NCBI GenBank assembly: GCA_937974565.1
Contig: CALJWL010000009.1
Location: forward strand, 1-32,189
Length of the DNA stretch: 32,189 nt
DNA from: an uncultured Arenicella sp.
Lineage (GTDB): Bacteria > Pseudomonadota > Gammaproteobacteria > Arenicellales > Arenicellaceae
Direction: 5' to 3'
The number at the start of each line of letters is the position of its first letter. The stretch's first letter is position 1. The position numbers and the translations under genes are program-made. Positions 23,647 to 32,189 of this stretch are shown here, in pieces. The notes under the pieces are model-generated. The model was given only the letters and a program-made list of their open reading frames with translations, had not been told where the DNA came from and did no database searches.

Positions 23647-24931
23647 TTCAGTATCTATATCAGAAAAGCGCACCGCTCGGCTGGCAAAACGACATCGAGC
23701 GGAATCAAGGTTTAAATGGTTTGGGCGTTTATCCATTGGTTTTGGATTGGCTTGCGTATTGTTTCTCTTTACTGACATTATCAGTAAGGGCATCGGTGCG
23801 TTTACTCAGACTTACATCAATATCGAAGTTACTTTCGATGAAGACAAACTGGGCATTAATCAATCAAGTTCGGAAAAAGAAATCAAAGCAGCCAGCTTTG
23901 GGTCATTTTTTAAGAAAAGCTTGCGCGAGCAAAACCCCGATGTCACAGGACGGCGTGATAAGCGCGCACTTTACGCGTTATTTACCAGTGATGCACCCTT
24001 AATCTTGCGTGACATGGTATTGGCTGATCCAACTATCTTAGGTACAACCCAAACCGTATCCATGATCGCTGATGATGACTTTGATACCTACTATAAGCAT
24101 AGTTATGGTCGTGACCTGGAAGAAGGCGAAATAATAGGCCGCCTCAGTGATTTTCAGATAAGCATGGTGGAAAAATACGTAGAAGCCGGTGTGGTCGAAA
24201 AACGCTTTAATACCATTCTCTTTTCGAATGCAGATTCAAGGGAACCTGAACTTGCGGGTATTCGCGGTGCCGTAATGGGATCAATACTAACGTTGTTTGT
24301 GACACTGATTCTTTCTTTTCCCATTGCGGTAGCAACCGCTATTTACCTTGAAGAGTTTGCTCCGAAAAATAAGATTACCGATTTCATCGAAGTTAATATT
24401 AATAATTTGGCCGCTGTACCATCGGTGATCTTCGGTTTGTTAGGCTTGGCGGTGTTTATCAATTTCTTTGGCATGCCCAGATCAGTGCCATTGGTCGGTG
24501 GCTTTGTGTTGACGTTAATGACGCTGCCAACAATTATTATTTCCAGTCGAGCCGCCATTAAAGCCGTGCCCCCATCAATTAGAGATGCTGCGTTAGGCAT
24601 GGGAGCATCAAAGGTGCAGACCGTGGTGCATCACGTATTGCCTTTAGCAATGCCTGGTATGCTAACAGGTACTATTATAGGCATGGCACAAGCGCTTGGT
24701 GAAACGGCGCCGCTCTTGATGATTGGAATGGTCGCATTTATTGTAGACGCTCCAGCTACTGTTACGGACGCCGCAACGGTATTGCCGGTGCAAATATTTC
24801 TATGGTCGGATAGTCCTGAGCGCGCCTTTGTGGAAAAAACATCCGCTGCTATCATGGTCTTGTTGGCCTTTCTCATTTTCATGAACAGTTTGGCTGTATG
24901 GTTGCGTAAGCGACTTGAGCGCCGCTGGTAA
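23639..24931 (+). CDS. pstA: Phosphate ABC transporter permease PstA (long form, DUF3333-like N-terminus)
   Basis: PstA pairs with PstC to form the phosphate channel. One N-terminal helix (about 28-50) is followed by a periplasmic segment to about residue 205 (with [13 protein letters not shown]-like [15 protein letters not shown]), corresponding to the DUF3333 region of long PstA proteins. The canonical permease domain starts at [21 protein letters not shown] and contains [20 protein letters not shown] and the EAA loop [23 protein letters not shown]. At 430 aa it is well above E. coli PstA (296 aa), matching the long PstC next to it. Confidence 0.95.
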   Translation: MTNSVSISEKRTARLAKRHRAESRFKWFGRLSIGFGLACVLFLFTDIISKGIGAFTQTYINIEVTFDEDKLGINQSSSEKEIKAASFGSFFKKSLREQNPDVTGRRDKRALYALFTSDAPLILRDMVLADPTILGTTQTVSMIADDDFDTYYKHSYGRDLEEGEIIGRLSDFQISMVEKYVEAGVVEKRFNTILFSNADSREPELAGIRGAVMGSILTLFVTLILSFPIAVATAIYLEEFAPKNKITDFIEVNINNLAAVPSVIFGLLGLAVFINFFGMPRSVPLVGGFVLTLMTLPTIIISSRAAIKAVPPSIRDAALGMGASKVQTVVHHVLPLAMPGMLTGTIIGMAQALGETAPLLMIGMVAFIVDAPATVTDAATVLPVQIFLWSDSPERAFVEKTSAAIMVLLAFLIFMNSLAVWLRKRLERRW

Positions 24932-24965
24932 TCACATTGCTGCTACGCTATCCGGTAAAATTCAA

Positions 24966-25796
24966 ATGAACACAGCACACAATACTATGTCAGAAATCGC
25001 AAAAGAGACTTATCAAACGGTGGGCGAACCGCTCTTGAAAGATCCCAAAATGCACGTTCGTAATACAAACGTGTTTTATGGTGAGAAACAAGCGATCTTT
25101 GACGTTAACTTAGACATTGGTAAGAACCAAGTGATATCAATGATCGGGCCTTCCGGTTGTGGTAAGTCAACGTTTCTACGTTGTTTGAATCGCATGAATG
25201 ACACCATCGATATTTGTCGAGTGACTGGGCAACTCATGCTTGATGACTTAGACATTTACAATAAAAAGATCGATGTTGTTGAATTGCGCGCTCGGGTTGG
25301 CATGGTTTTTCAAAAACCCAACCCATTTCCTAAGTCTATTTATGAAAACGTGGCCTATGGTGCGCGTATTCATGGGTTGACTGATAATAAAGTGGAGCTG
25401 GATGAGCTGGTGGAAAAAAGCCTGCGTCGTTGCGGCCTATGGAAAGAAGTAAAAGAACGTTTAGATGAGCCGGCAACGGGCTTGTCTGGTGGGCAACAAC
25501 AGCGTCTATGCATAGCTCGCGCCATTGCTGTGAACCCTGAAGTGATCTTAATGGACGAACCTTGTTCAGCGCTAGACCCCATTGCAACAGCAACGGTAGA
25601 AGAGTTGATTCATGAGTTAAGTGAAAATTTCACTATTTGTATCGTAACGCACTCGATGCAACAAGCGGCACGAGTGTCGCAGAGAACCGCGTATTTTCAC
25701 CTCGGAAAATTGATTGAAGTTAATGATACATCAGCGGTATTCACAAACCCCAAACACAAGTTGACTGAAGAATACATTACCGGCCGTATTGGCTAG
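24966..25796 (+). CDS. pstB: Phosphate ABC transporter ATP-binding protein PstB
   Basis: PstB is the ATPase of the Pst importer. The product (276 aa from the ATG at 24966) has Walker [10 protein letters not shown] (61-69), the PstB-specific [10 protein letters not shown]-loop VFQKPNPFP, signature [14 protein letters not shown], Walker [14 protein letters not shown], and H-loop VTHSMQQA. The start is uncertain: ATG 24966 and ATG 24987 are possible, and a TTG at 24915 would overlap pstA. None has a strong ribosome binding site. It is 34 nt after pstA and 23 nt before phoU. Confidence 0.97.
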   Translation: MNTAHNTMSEIAKETYQTVGEPLLKDPKMHVRNTNVFYGEKQAIFDVNLDIGKNQVISMIGPSGCGKSTFLRCLNRMNDTIDICRVTGQLMLDDLDIYNKKIDVVELRARVGMVFQKPNPFPKSIYENVAYGARIHGLTDNKVELDELVEKSLRRCGLWKEVKERLDEPATGLSGGQQQRLCIARAIAVNPEVILMDEPCSALDPIATATVEELIHELSENFTICIVTHSMQQAARVSQRTAYFHLGKLIEVNDTSAVFTNPKHKLTEEYITGRIG

Positions 25797-25819
25797 AACA
25801 GGAATGTTAAAGGAAAATC

Positions 25820-26536
25820 ATGAATAACAAAATTCGTGTAGGCGGGCACATATCTCGCCAATTTGATGAAGAGTTAGACGAGATTCGGTCTCGTGTTCTT
25901 AAAATGGGCAGTTTGGTCGAAAGGCAACTGGATAAAGTGCAAAACGCACTGCGTGATGGCGAGAGTTCGGCTATTGTTGATGTTGATACTTTGGACGACG
26001 AAATTAATGATCTGGAGATGCAAGTTGACGAAGAATGCACACAGATTTTAGCGCGTCGTAACCCAGCGGCAGGCGACCTTAGACTTATCATTGCCACCAC
26101 TAAGTCCGTACGCGATTTAGAACGCATTGGCGATGAGGCGGAACGTGTTGCAAATATGATACGTCATGCCATGGATCAAGATGCTTCTAAAAAAGCTTTC
26201 AAGGGTCTTTTGCCTTTGACAGAACACGTTAAAGAGTTATTGCACGAAACACTCAATACTTACGCTCGCATGAAAACGCGTGCAGCCGTTAAAGTGATGC
26301 GCAAAGATCAAGACATTGATGAAGAGTATTCTCGCGTTGTGATGCGGCTTATTGATTTCATGAAGAAAGACCCTGACAATATTTCAGATGGCTTGGATGT
26401 GATGTGGGCTGCTCGTTCGCTTGAACGAATTGGTGATCACTGCGTTAATATTTGCGAGAATGTGATTTATTTGGTTGAAGGTCAAGATGTTCGACACAGT
26501 GATTTAGATGAAGTGAAAGAGCAACTGGCAGAATAG
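25820..26536 (+). CDS. phoU: Phosphate signalling protein PhoU
   Basis: PhoU couples the Pst transporter to the PhoR/PhoB two-component system and keeps the Pho regulon off when phosphate is plentiful. The 238-aa protein has two repeats of a three-helix bundle with the metal-binding-type motifs DLRLIIATTKSVRDLERIGDEA (about 93-114) and LDVMWAARSLERIGDHCVNICE. Ribosome binding site AAAGGA lies 6 nt before the ATG. phoB and phoR are not in the window. A terminator follows at 26619. Confidence 0.97.
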   Translation: MNNKIRVGGHISRQFDEELDEIRSRVLKMGSLVERQLDKVQNALRDGESSAIVDVDTLDDEINDLEMQVDEECTQILARRNPAAGDLRLIIATTKSVRDLERIGDEAERVANMIRHAMDQDASKKAFKGLLPLTEHVKELLHETLNTYARMKTRAAVKVMRKDQDIDEEYSRVVMRLIDFMKKDPDNISDGLDVMWAARSLERIGDHCVNICENVIYLVEGQDVRHSDLDEVKEQLAE

Positions 26537-26618
26537 TGAGTTTGACCTGAGCTTAAAACCATAAAGCACTGCCGCTCGTAAACGCCAACGTTGAGTGTTT
26601 GAGTTGAGCAATTAAGAG

Positions 26619-26649
26619 GCCAATCGATGTACGTCGATTGGCTTTTTTT
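26619..26649 (+). terminator. Intrinsic terminator after phoU
   Basis: GCCAATCGA-TGTACG-TCGATTGGC, a 9-bp perfect stem, is followed by seven T residues. It ends the pstCAB-phoU transcript. Confidence 0.88.
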
Positions 26650-26715
26650 CGTTATACTCAATGTTTAAGTGTTAGAGACTTAGAGGGTTTTGGCTTAATC
26701 GAATTTAGACTTTAT

Positions 26716-28560
26716 TTGGGTCTCAAACGTTGTTCAATCAAGGCGGCCATGTGCTGGGCAGCCGTTGTTGTGCTGTTAAACACAGTGATAATAAGTGGCA
26801 ACGTAAAGACCGAAGAGTCCGCCACAGGTAAAATAGATTCAGTCGGAGACTCTCTTATAGAAAGTGAACTTAGACTTAAAGTTAAACTAGGAGGCAGAGT
26901 GCTAAGCATTCGAGAAATACAAGGCGATTCGCTGAACTCCCCATTCGCGGGGCAAGTCATTGTTACCCGTGGTGTGGTGACAGGGGCCGTTAGGCGTGGC
27001 TTTTTTATTCAAACACCCAATAAAATTTGGGATGGCGTGGGGTCGGATGCAATTTTCGTCTACAGCCCAGATTTAAAAGCCGTGGTGGGTACTGAAGTGG
27101 AAGTAACCGGTGAGTGCATTAATTACCTTAAGGACGACGATGCAAAACCGATTACTCAAATTCATCTTGAATCATTAAACACCATTGATATTAAAAGTGG
27201 TGGTATTGAGGCCATAGAGCTAAGGGCTGATAAAGTGGATTTGCCGAACGGTGAGCTTGCCAGTTACTTGAATAGCCTAGAAGGGATGATGGTCAGTATT
27301 CCACCTGGAAGCACCTTTATTGCCCCTAGTAATAAGTTTGGTGATTACGTGGTTGCACTAGAAAAACAGTTTAATGAAGAAGGTGTGGTCACCACTGAAC
27401 ACAATGGCGTTATTGTTGAATCTTCCAATCCCTTACGGTGGTTCCCTGGCTTTCGAGTGACGCACTATCGATATTCTCAACGTTTGAATGTGGGTTCTAA
27501 GTTGAGAAGCAGGATTGCTGGGCCACTGAATTATCGAGTGGAATCTTATCAAATTGCAGTAAGTCATGACTTTGATGTGGAACCCTGTGTTATCGACATC
27601 AAAAAATCCAGTATTAAGCCATCAAATGGGGCGCTGACAGTCATGACACTGAATTGTTTCAATTTAGATCCGCACCTTGAATCAGCTAAGCACGTAACCA
27701 ACCCCAGGCAAGACGTTGATGATGACTGGGGAGAGGGCCGATTTCATTCGCTGGCGCATGCCGTGGCATCGCAATCGAATTTACCTGATATCGTAGCGTT
27801 ACAAGAGATTCAAGATAATGACGGTGCTGAGTTAACCGAGGTTACCGACGCCAGTCAAACGTACGAGTTGTTGATCAAAACCATAGAGCAGCTCAGCGGT
27901 AAAAAGTACCAGTGGATTGATGTTAAACCTGTATTGGGTGAAGATGGTGGGCAACCGGGCGGCAATATTCGAAACGGGTATTTGTATAACCCTGATCGTG
28001 TAACCTTGTTAGATAAATCCATTAAGATATTAGGCAAAAACGAAGCGTGTTTCGAAAGCTCTCGAAAACCGTTGGTTACTGCGTTTGTTGAAAAGTACAG
28101 TCAGAAGCAATTAACCGTTATCAACGTGCATCTTGCATCCAAGCGACACCAATCAAGTATCTTTTCTCCTGTTAATCCTGGAGTGGATGGTAAACTTGAT
28201 GTTCGTAGCCAGCAAGCCGCGGTTATTCAACGTGAAACAAGTGCTTTGGATAAGCTTGGTATGGATTACTATGTAACAGGTGACTTTAATGACGGTGAAA
28301 ACAGTCAACCGCTGAAGGCTCTATTGGGCGATGAAAGCGCTAATTTAGTATTCACTCTCACTGAACACGAACGCTACGATTACAATCACCGAGGTAAGCT
28401 ACAGGTACTGATGCACGGTATAGTTTCAAAATCCATGCTTGAACAGGGCAGAGCCGAATACGAAATCATTCATGGTAATGAATTAATTGGCGTGGAGCCT
28501 AATGTTAATTCGGATAAACCCAGTGATCATGCTTACGTTATCGCAAAATTGCATCTTTAA
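26716..28560 (+). CDS. Extracellular nuclease-like protein (OB-fold plus endonuclease/exonuclease/phosphatase domain)
   Basis: The C-terminal half (about 290-614) is an endonuclease/exonuclease/phosphatase (DNase I-like) domain. It opens with ALTVMTLNCFNLD, has the metal-binding Glu364 in VALQEIQ, NVHLASKR, G522-DFND, and the catalytic SDHAYV (D604, H605). The upstream part (about 55-180) resembles the OB-fold of ExeM/NucH-type secreted nucleases (VIVTRGVVTGAVRRGFFIQ). A hydrophobic segment near the N-terminus (MCWAAVVVLLNTVIISG) behind GLKRCSIK suggests export. The start is uncertain: the frame is open from a TTG at 26638 inside the phoU terminator; TTG 26716 gives a proper signal peptide and ATG 26749 follows AAGG. 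Probable role: degradation of extracellular DNA or other phosphodiesters. TATACT at 26653 is a possible -10. Confidence 0.8.
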   Translation: MGLKRCSIKAAMCWAAVVVLLNTVIISGNVKTEESATGKIDSVGDSLIESELRLKVKLGGRVLSIREIQGDSLNSPFAGQVIVTRGVVTGAVRRGFFIQTPNKIWDGVGSDAIFVYSPDLKAVVGTEVEVTGECINYLKDDDAKPITQIHLESLNTIDIKSGGIEAIELRADKVDLPNGELASYLNSLEGMMVSIPPGSTFIAPSNKFGDYVVALEKQFNEEGVVTTEHNGVIVESSNPLRWFPGFRVTHYRYSQRLNVGSKLRSRIAGPLNYRVESYQIAVSHDFDVEPCVIDIKKSSIKPSNGALTVMTLNCFNLDPHLESAKHVTNPRQDVDDDWGEGRFHSLAHAVASQSNLPDIVALQEIQDNDGAELTEVTDASQTYELLIKTIEQLSGKKYQWIDVKPVLGEDGGQPGGNIRNGYLYNPDRVTLLDKSIKILGKNEACFESSRKPLVTAFVEKYSQKQLTVINVHLASKRHQSSIFSPVNPGVDGKLDVRSQQAAVIQRETSALDKLGMDYYVTGDFNDGENSQPLKALLGDESANLVFTLTEHERYDYNHRGKLQVLMHGIVSKSMLEQGRAEYEIIHGNELIGVEPNVNSDKPSDHAYVIAKLHL

Positions 28561-28673
28561 GGTGTTTTAAGTCCATTTTCTCAGTGTGAGTAGATTTAAA
28601 GCGGTAGAAAGCAATCTGAAGGCGTTGATCGAATTCAGAATGTAATGATAAGTTGGGTTGGGTTTTTTTGCAT

Positions 28674-29516
28674 TTAAAAACGACCACGCCCACCCGTAAT
28701 GCCAATCGGGCCTCTGGGTAGAGTGAGTTGTATTGGGTTTCCATTACGCTCCACTTCAATTAATACAGTCTCGCCCTCCTCACCGGCAATGGTCAAGCCA
28801 TTAAGCTCACGAATATTAAACACTCGATCTCCATTATAAGAAGTAATTCGATCACCCGCTTTTAGCCCCGCATTAGAGCCAGGAGAATTGTCGAGTACCA
28901 AATTTACGCCAACAGAAGTGGGCAAGCCATTAGCTTCGAGGTAGCGCTCGTAGTAGTCATCACCGAGTTTCTCTCGCAATTTTTCGGCTTGTGTTTTAGC
29001 TCTGGTTCCATTGTTTGCGTCCAACTCACTTTGGCGTCGCCTTGCTCGATACTGCTCATTAAGCGAGTCCAATTGGACTTGAGCTTCTTGTTGCAGAACC
29101 CAAGAGGCTTCGTCTTCAGCAAAACCATTGTTTAATAAGGTTTGGCGCCGAAATTCGGATTGTTGTCGCGCAACCGATTGTTCGCGAAACGCACGAATTC
29201 GCTCTTCACGTGTGAGAGCTGGTGGCGAAGATTCATTGTCGTCAGGTTGGGTGTCGGGTATTGGGACTGTGTTGATAACTGAATTGGCTCGCACCGAACC
29301 AGATCTGTTGCTTTGCGTTAATAGGCGCTGTTCTAGATTAAGCGTAAACTCTTGCTCCTTGGCAAGAGCGAGTTTTAGGTCTTTGATTTCCTTCAGTACC
29401 GTTGATTTTTCACCGTCGATGCCATTGTTTGATAGCGATGCCATCACTAAAGCCGTAACGCCTGAGCCAATAAAAGCCGAAAGCAAGGCTAAAAATACAA
29501 TATGTTTATTTTGCAT
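28674..29516 (-). CDS. Membrane-anchored PDZ-domain protein
   Basis: The 280-aa protein has an N-terminal signal anchor (about 6-27, IVFLALLSAFIGSGVTALVM), then a coiled-coil stretch (TVLKEIKDLKLALAKEQEF) and a Pro/Asp-rich linker. A Gln/Arg/Glu-rich helical region follows (about 100-180, EERIRAFREQSVARQQSEFRR), and a C-terminal PDZ domain (about 195-272) contains GVNLVLDNSPGSNAGLKAGDRITSYNG and ends RGPIGITGGRGRF. No protease catalytic motif is present, so it is not a DegS/HtrA enzyme. GspC also combines a membrane helix with a PDZ domain, but this sequence lacks a GspC homology region, so a secretion role is unsupported. It converges with the nuclease gene and diverges from bfr. Confidence 0.72.
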   Translation of the reverse strand: MQNKHIVFLALLSAFIGSGVTALVMASLSNNGIDGEKSTVLKEIKDLKLALAKEQEFTLNLEQRLLTQSNRSGSVRANSVINTVPIPDTQPDDNESSPPALTREERIRAFREQSVARQQSEFRRQTLLNNGFAEDEASWVLQQEAQVQLDSLNEQYRARRRQSELDANNGTRAKTQAEKLREKLGDDYYERYLEANGLPTSVGVNLVLDNSPGSNAGLKAGDRITSYNGDRVFNIRELNGLTIAGEEGETVLIEVERNGNPIQLTLPRGPIGITGGRGRF

Positions 29517-29603
29517 AACTTCTTAGTTGATTCAGTTACCTATAGAGTCTCAGACCCTAAGTGCAGCGCTTAGCTTACATCATTCTTTGATCGTGGATTG
29601 ATA

Positions 29604-29618
29604 TGAAAATGATTTTCA
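29604..29618. promoter_or_regulatory. Fur-box-like palindrome 1
   Basis: TGAAAATGATTTTCA is a perfect 7-1-7 palindrome and matches the Fur core TGATAATNATTATCA at all but two positions. It lies 88 nt upstream of the PDZ gene start and about 104 nt upstream of the bfr -10. Confidence 0.65.
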
Positions 29619-29640
29619 AACGTCGAAATGAGAAATGAAA

Positions 29641-29655
29641 TGAGAATCGTTATCT
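29641..29655. promoter_or_regulatory. Fur-box-like palindrome 2
   Basis: TGAGAATCGTTATCT matches the Fur 7-1-7 core at 11 of the 14 specified positions. It is 37 nt from the first box, centre to centre, which would allow two dimers on nearby helix faces. Confidence 0.55.
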
Positions 29656-29721
29656 TTGATATTTTCCTTTAAAAACAATAGCTTATTTTAAGTTTTCTAT
29701 TTTTTCATCTAAGAATTGAGT

Positions 29722-29727
29722 TATAAT
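29722..29727 (+). promoter_or_regulatory. bfr promoter -10 element
   Basis: A consensus TATAAT lies 31 nt before the bfr ATG. No good -35 hexamer is found 16-18 nt upstream, only a T-rich run, so an activator may be needed. Confidence 0.5.
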
Positions 29728-29758
29728 ACGGTTTTACATCATCACTTGAGAAATGACT

Positions 29759-30223
29759 ATGAAAGCGCAAGAAGGCGTTATCGATCTACTAAATCAAGCA
29801 CTTAAGCTTGAACTAACGGCCATCAATCAATACTTTTTGCATGCCCGTATGTACAAAAATTGGGGCTTAGAAAAACTTAATGAGAAGGAGTACGAAGAGT
29901 CCATTGAAGAAATGAAGCACGCTGATATGTTGATTGAACGTATTTTGATGTTGGAAGGGTTACCTAACCTGCAAAATTTGGGAAAACTGTACATCGGTCA
30001 AAACGTACTCGAAATGTTGGAATGTGACCTACGGTTAGAGACAGAGGCCATACCTGTCTACCGAGATGCCGTTGAACACTGCGAAAAAGTACGTGACTAC
30101 GTCAGTCGTGATTTATTTGCGTCTATATTAGATAATGAAGAAGAGCATTACGACTGGTTAGAAACCCAAATAGAGTTGTTTCATAAAGTAGGTGAACAAA
30201 ACTATTTACAGTCGATGATGTAA
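29759..30223 (+). CDS. bfr: Bacterioferritin
   Basis: Bacterioferritin forms a 24-subunit haem-containing iron store. The 154-aa subunit is full length. With the ATG at 29759 all ferroxidase ligands fall at the E. coli positions: E18, E51, H54, E94, E127 and H130. The haem-ligating M52 is in [22 protein letters not shown] and [18 protein letters not shown] are diagnostic. An in-frame ATG at 29753 is less likely because GAG would be only 3 nt from it. The gene is monocistronic, with two Fur-box-like sites upstream. No bacterioferritin-associated ferredoxin gene is adjacent. Confidence 0.97.
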   Translation: MKAQEGVIDLLNQALKLELTAINQYFLHARMYKNWGLEKLNEKEYEESIEEMKHADMLIERILMLEGLPNLQNLGKLYIGQNVLEMLECDLRLETEAIPVYRDAVEHCEKVRDYVSRDLFASILDNEEEHYDWLETQIELFHKVGEQNYLQSMM

Positions 30224-30502
30224 ATCACAAAGTACTCTTTAAGAGGGCTTTTGTGGTTCTCTTTTTGTGGGGGCAGTAAGGTTATAACTTGTAGATCTAA
30301 GTTATTACACGCATCTCTAAGTTTCTTTAGATGTAGAATTTAAAGTCTGTGTTGATAGTAGGAATTGTTTGTTAATTTATTGTTTGTCATCTAAGACGTG
30401 TTTATTGCAGGCGTTAGAACGCGAAAGCCGCACTATTGAGTGCGGCTTTTTAATATTAAGTCAATGTTAATTTCTAAGCTCAAATGTTTCTAACTAAGGC
30501 GT
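30224..30502. other. Gene-free bfr-ahpF interval with several hairpins
   Basis: Just after bfr, CACAAA...TTTTGTG (30227-30257) with an inner CTCT-TTA-AGAG may be the bfr terminator. Further on there is ATAACTT-GTAGATCT-AAGTTAT (30284-30305) and an imperfect CATCTCTAAG/CTTTAGATG hairpin (about 30312-30334). No ORF of note is present. The strong terminator at 30424 lies 200 nt beyond bfr. Confidence 0.5.
30424..30452. terminator. Strong intrinsic terminator between bfr and ahpF
   Basis: AAAGCCGCACT-ATTG-AGTGCGGCTTT is a perfect 11-bp stem. A T-run follows on the plus strand (TTTTTAATATT) and three T residues are present on the minus strand, where it would serve ahpF. It is therefore probably bidirectional. 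Confidence 0.85.
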
Positions 30503-32107
30503 TTATGCTGCCGCTTCGTGACTTAGCCCATCGCGACTTTGCGCCTCACTTGCGTCATGAGTTAAAAGGTATTCGAAAGCCGATAGAGAGGCTTTTGAAC
30601 CTTCACCCATTGAAATGACGATTTGCTTGTAAGGTACGGTAGTGACGTCTCCGCAAGCAAAAATCCCTTGTTCGGAAGTCTTGCAACGTTCATCAATAAT
30701 GATCTCGCCGTGTTGACTCATCTCAACCAGGCCTTGAGCAAACTGGCTGTTTGGCACCAGCCCTATTTGCACGAATACGCCGTGTAATTCCAGATTAATT
30801 ACTTCACTCGTGGCTCGGTCTTTATATTCAATCGAACTGACTTTGCCGTTCTGAGCGTGAATTTGACTCGTCGCCACATTCTTAATGATAGTGATGTTGT
30901 CTCTTTTTTCAGCTTGATCCACCAACACTTGGTCGGCTTTCAGTGTGGGCATGAATTCGAACACAGTGACTGATTTAACAATACCCGCCAAATCTAGCGC
31001 AGCCTCTATCCCTGAGTTGCCGCCACCGATGACGGCCACGTCTTTGCCTTTAAAAAACGGCCCATCACAATGAGGACAGTAAGCCACGCCATTACCGATG
31101 TTTTCTTTTTCACCAGGTACGCCAAGTTCTCTCCAACGTGCCCCCGTTGCGATGACTAAGGTTTTGGTGTCAATCTGTTCGCCTGAAGATAAAGACAGCG
31201 TTTTGATGTTGCCGTTTTCCACGCCATCGACTCGCACGTGTTCTTTGATCGTGATCTCATAATCAGCTAGGTGCGCTTGCATATTAGCGACTAACTCAGG
31301 CCCCGTCGTTTTAGGTACTGAGATCAGATTTTCGATACCCATGGTGTCTTTAACTTGGCCACCTAACACATCTGCAATTAATGTTACTGCCAAGCCTTTA
31401 CGAGCGCTATAAATGGCCGCTGCCACACCGGCTGGCCCACCACCGATTACAGTCACGTCTTGTAATGGCAGTTTTTCAGAGATGATTTGTGCGTTCTGCA
31501 TTTCAGGGAAACGCTCAATCAGCGTATCAACCATAGTGCTAAGCTCGGTTTTGCCGTTAGCGAACTTTTCGCCATTAAGGTACACGCTTGGCACGCCTTG
31601 AATGTCACGCTCCTCAATTAAGTTACGAAATAACCCCCCGTCAATCATTTCAGTGGTGATATTGGGGTTGATCAACGCAAACTGGTGCAGTGCCTGTAAT
31701 ACATCTGGGCAGTTGTGGCAATCTAGGCTGATGAAGACTTCAAAATGCAATTTGCTATTAATCGGGGCTGCAATTGTGTTTGTGAGCGTGCTGTCTATTT
31801 TCATTGCGGTGCCAGAAGACCACAATACAGACAAAATAAGACTGTTGAATTCATGACCGCTAGGTATGCCTGAGAAGACCACACCAGAATGACCATCAGG
31901 CGTTTCCAAATAAAACGTGATTGGACTACGCAAGTTCTCATCACGCTCTTCAAGTGATAAATTGTCTGAAACGGACGAAACTTGGGTAAGGAAATCGACC
32001 AGTTCAGCGCGTTTGGCGTGTTCGCCTGTTTGCAAAACGAAGGTAATGGCCTGATTCATTTCAGCCGTGTAGCCTTTAAGTGCGTTTAAAATTTCGGGGG
32101 TCAACAT
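30503..32107 (-). CDS. ahpF: Alkyl hydroperoxide reductase subunit F
   Basis: AhpF is the flavoprotein NAD(P)H-dependent disulfide reductase that regenerates the peroxiredoxin AhpC. The 534-aa protein has the full layout. The N-terminal tandem thioredoxin-like domain carries the redox pair C130-H-N-C133. A FAD-binding GGGPAG (222-227) is followed by the thioredoxin-reductase-like C344-P-H-C347, NAD-binding GGGNSG (361-366), and the late FAD motif GIFACGDVT. The ATG at 32107 is preceded by AGAGGAA on the minus strand. AhpC is expected immediately upstream, just beyond the right edge of the window. Confidence 0.97.
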   Translation of the reverse strand: MLTPEILNALKGYTAEMNQAITFVLQTGEHAKRAELVDFLTQVSSVSDNLSLEERDENLRSPITFYLETPDGHSGVVFSGIPSGHEFNSLILSVLWSSGTAMKIDSTLTNTIAAPINSKLHFEVFISLDCHNCPDVLQALHQFALINPNITTEMIDGGLFRNLIEERDIQGVPSVYLNGEKFANGKTELSTMVDTLIERFPEMQNAQIISEKLPLQDVTVIGGGPAGVAAAIYSARKGLAVTLIADVLGGQVKDTMGIENLISVPKTTGPELVANMQAHLADYEITIKEHVRVDGVENGNIKTLSLSSGEQIDTKTLVIATGARWRELGVPGEKENIGNGVAYCPHCDGPFFKGKDVAVIGGGNSGIEAALDLAGIVKSVTVFEFMPTLKADQVLVDQAEKRDNITIIKNVATSQIHAQNGKVSSIEYKDRATSEVINLELHGVFVQIGLVPNSQFAQGLVEMSQHGEIIIDERCKTSEQGIFACGDVTTVPYKQIVISMGEGSKASLSAFEYLLTHDASEAQSRDGLSHEAAA

Positions 32108-32133
32108 GATCGAATTCCTCTGAGTGTTGTGTT

Positions 32134-32175
32134 GTTAGCCGAGCCGAGTAATGGGTGTTAGGTGACTCGGCTAAC
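32134..32175 (-). other. 10-bp inverted repeat upstream of ahpF
   Basis: GTTAGCCGAG (32134-32143) and CTCGGCTAAC (32166-32175) are perfect inverted repeats around a 22-nt centre. There is no T-run on the minus strand after it, so it is more likely an mRNA processing or stabilising structure in an ahpC-ahpF transcript than a terminator. Confidence 0.45.
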
Positions 32176-32189
32176 GATGATTGTCGTGG

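Noticed and set aside
26638-26715. TTG start of the nuclease gene inside the phoU terminator
   Set aside because: A start within the terminator stem and T-run is implausible, and the preceding residues do not resemble a signal peptide.
28674-29516. PDZ protein as the missing GspC
   Set aside because: It shares a membrane helix and PDZ domain with GspC, but it has a coiled coil and Gln/Arg-rich region instead of a GspC homology region and is far from the gsp genes.

Overview
The window looks like chromosomal DNA of a gammaproteobacterium, probably marine and in or near the Oceanospirillales. Three things point that way: the gene order tRNA-fMet, rimP, nusA, infB, rbfA, truB, rpsO, pnp; the acidic C-terminal repeats of NusA; and DksA with E. 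coli-like residue spacing. The moderate G+C and the lineage below class level are impressions by eye, not measurements.

Layout. Positions 1-1700 are accessory DNA: the start of an IS982-like transposase that runs off the left edge, a PD-(D/E)XK-like protein and an AlpA-like regulator. They end at a tRNA-Ser(UGA), a typical island integration target. A tRNA-fMet with a strong promoter and two intrinsic terminators then leads into the transcription/translation operon (2539-12582). That operon is interrupted between rbfA and truB by a sulfotransferase-like gene. After pnp come a MazG-like pyrophosphohydrolase and a partial type II secretion cluster, gspH-I-J-K-L-M (13209-17981), facing dksA on the minus strand.

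Next are a lipoprotein built from three 153-bp tandem repeats, a DUF2288 gene, and a complete phosphate uptake locus pstS-(terminator)-pstC-pstA-pstB-phoU (20776-26536) with a candidate Pho box. An extracellular-nuclease-like gene follows, convergent with a PDZ membrane protein. The right end holds bacterioferritin downstream of two Fur-box-like palindromes, and ahpF on the minus strand.

How the genes fit together. The 2-12.6 kb block makes and matures ribosomes and transcripts. The gsp genes encode the pseudopilus tip and the inner-membrane platform of a type II secretion system whose other genes must lie elsewhere. The pst-phoU genes import phosphate and control the Pho response, and the neighbouring nuclease could release phosphate from DNA (inference). 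The bfr and ahpF genes handle iron storage and peroxide. I see no CRISPR array, no complete IS or prophage and no rRNA. No clearly new multi-gene system is visible. The most unusual items are the sulfotransferase in the rbfA-truB gap, the repeat lipoprotein, the acidic long-leader pseudopilins, the small island at tRNA-Ser, and the gene-free bfr-ahpF gap with its strong terminator.
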